Shown: piece after piece, positions 5,147-5,298 of the stretch
Layout: each line of letters starts with the position of its first letter
Position numbering within the stretch: position 1 is the stretch's first letter
DNA from: Clostridiales bacterium
GTDB taxonomy: Bacteria > Bacillota > Peptococcia > Peptococcales > Peptococcaceae
DNA: 5,298 bases
Direction: 5' to 3'
Assembly: GCA_003343815.1 (NCBI GenBank)
Contig: QAKL01000122.1
Span: forward strand, 1 to 5,298
Program-made: the position numbers and the translations under genes
Notes under the pieces: generated by a model
What the model saw: only the letters and a program-made list of their open reading frames with translations
Told to the model about the DNA's origin: nothing
Databases searched by the model: none

Positions 5147-5298
5147 ATGCTCACCTCGTCCAGCAGCATATCTACCAAGGCGATCGCCAGCACGCTTTCA
5201 AACACAGGCACTGCACGCAGCACAATACACGGATCGTGCCTGCCCTCGATTTTTAATTTGACGTTTTCCATTTTCGCCAGATCCACGCTGTCCTGCTC
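5143..5298 (-). CDS. aroC: Chorismate synthase, C-terminal 51 residues (runs off the right edge)
   Basis: The reading frame enters from the right edge and ends at TGA (5145-5143). It contains GRHDPCIV followed by LRAVPVFESVLAIAL, matching the strongly conserved C-terminal GRHDPC-VPRAVP signature of chorismate synthase, which makes chorismate from EPSP using reduced flavin. The signature normally reads VPRAVP; here the first Pro is Leu (residue 27 of the visible part). The end LVDMLLDEVSI gives a short tail, as in many Gram-positive versions. The stop overlaps the pheA start by 4 bases, so it is the upstream gene of the same operon. Active-site residues nearer the N-terminus are outside the window. 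Identity is strong despite the short length. Confidence 0.9.
   Translation of the reverse strand, partial: EQDSVDLAKMENVKLKIEGRHDPCIVLRAVPVFESVLAIALVDMLLDEVSI
5152..5157 (-). promoter_or_regulatory. Ribosome binding site of pheA inside aroC
   Basis: GAGGTG at 5157-5152 lies 5 bases before the pheA ATG at 5146, within the last codons of aroC. It supports the chosen pheA start and the overlapped ATGA junction. Confidence 0.8.

Noticed and set aside
1..5298. CRISPR arrays, tRNA or rRNA genes, insertion sequences, phage genes
   Set aside because: No regularly spaced repeats, cloverleaf-like segments, rRNA signature, transposase motifs or flanking terminal repeats were seen on either strand.

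Overview
The window looks like an ordinary chromosomal stretch from a member of the Bacillota (Firmicutes). The reasons are a B. subtilis-type L-asparaginase, a Y-family polymerase paired with a YolD-like protein, a Gram-positive-type LexA box (GAAC-N4-GTTC), strong GGAGG-type ribosome binding sites and a clostridial-style phenylalanine pathway cluster. I cannot fix the genus. Coding is dense and short intergenic gaps hold most of the regulatory signal.

Layout, left to right. (1) 1-220, minus strand: the 5' part of an unrecognised gene that runs off the left edge and carries an apparent one-base frameshift near codon 10. (2) 236-1253, minus strand: ansA, cytoplasmic L-asparaginase with a GTG start, followed one base after its stop by a textbook intrinsic terminator. 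(3) 1254-1404: a divergent control region with two outward-facing sigma-A-type promoters, two perfect inverted repeats and a LexA box. (4) 1405-2998, plus strand: a two-gene SOS mutagenesis cassette, a UvrX/UmuC-like translesion polymerase overlapping a YolD-like gene by 11 bases. (5) 2999-3218: a convergent gap containing an imperfect hairpin terminator and the C-terminal remnant of a GNAT acetyltransferase gene on the minus strand. (6) 3219-5298, minus strand: the end of an aromatic amino acid operon read aroC (partial) - pheA - aroF, with a 4-base overlap and then a 14-base gap.

How the genes work together. The aroC-pheA-aroF group supplies the first step of the shikimate pathway (DAHP synthase), its last step (chorismate synthase) and the dehydratase step towards phenylalanine; no chorismate mutase domain is visible here. 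The polymerase/YolD pair should be repressed by LexA and induced on DNA damage. Asparaginase is a separate unit whose promoter is covered by a perfect 8-bp dyad that looks like an operator.

I see no phage, transposon, CRISPR, tRNA or rRNA. I do not see a wholly new system. The points most worth checking are the SOS cassette with its LexA site on the transcription start, the unassigned asparaginase operator, the frameshifted gene at the left edge and the acetyltransferase remnant.
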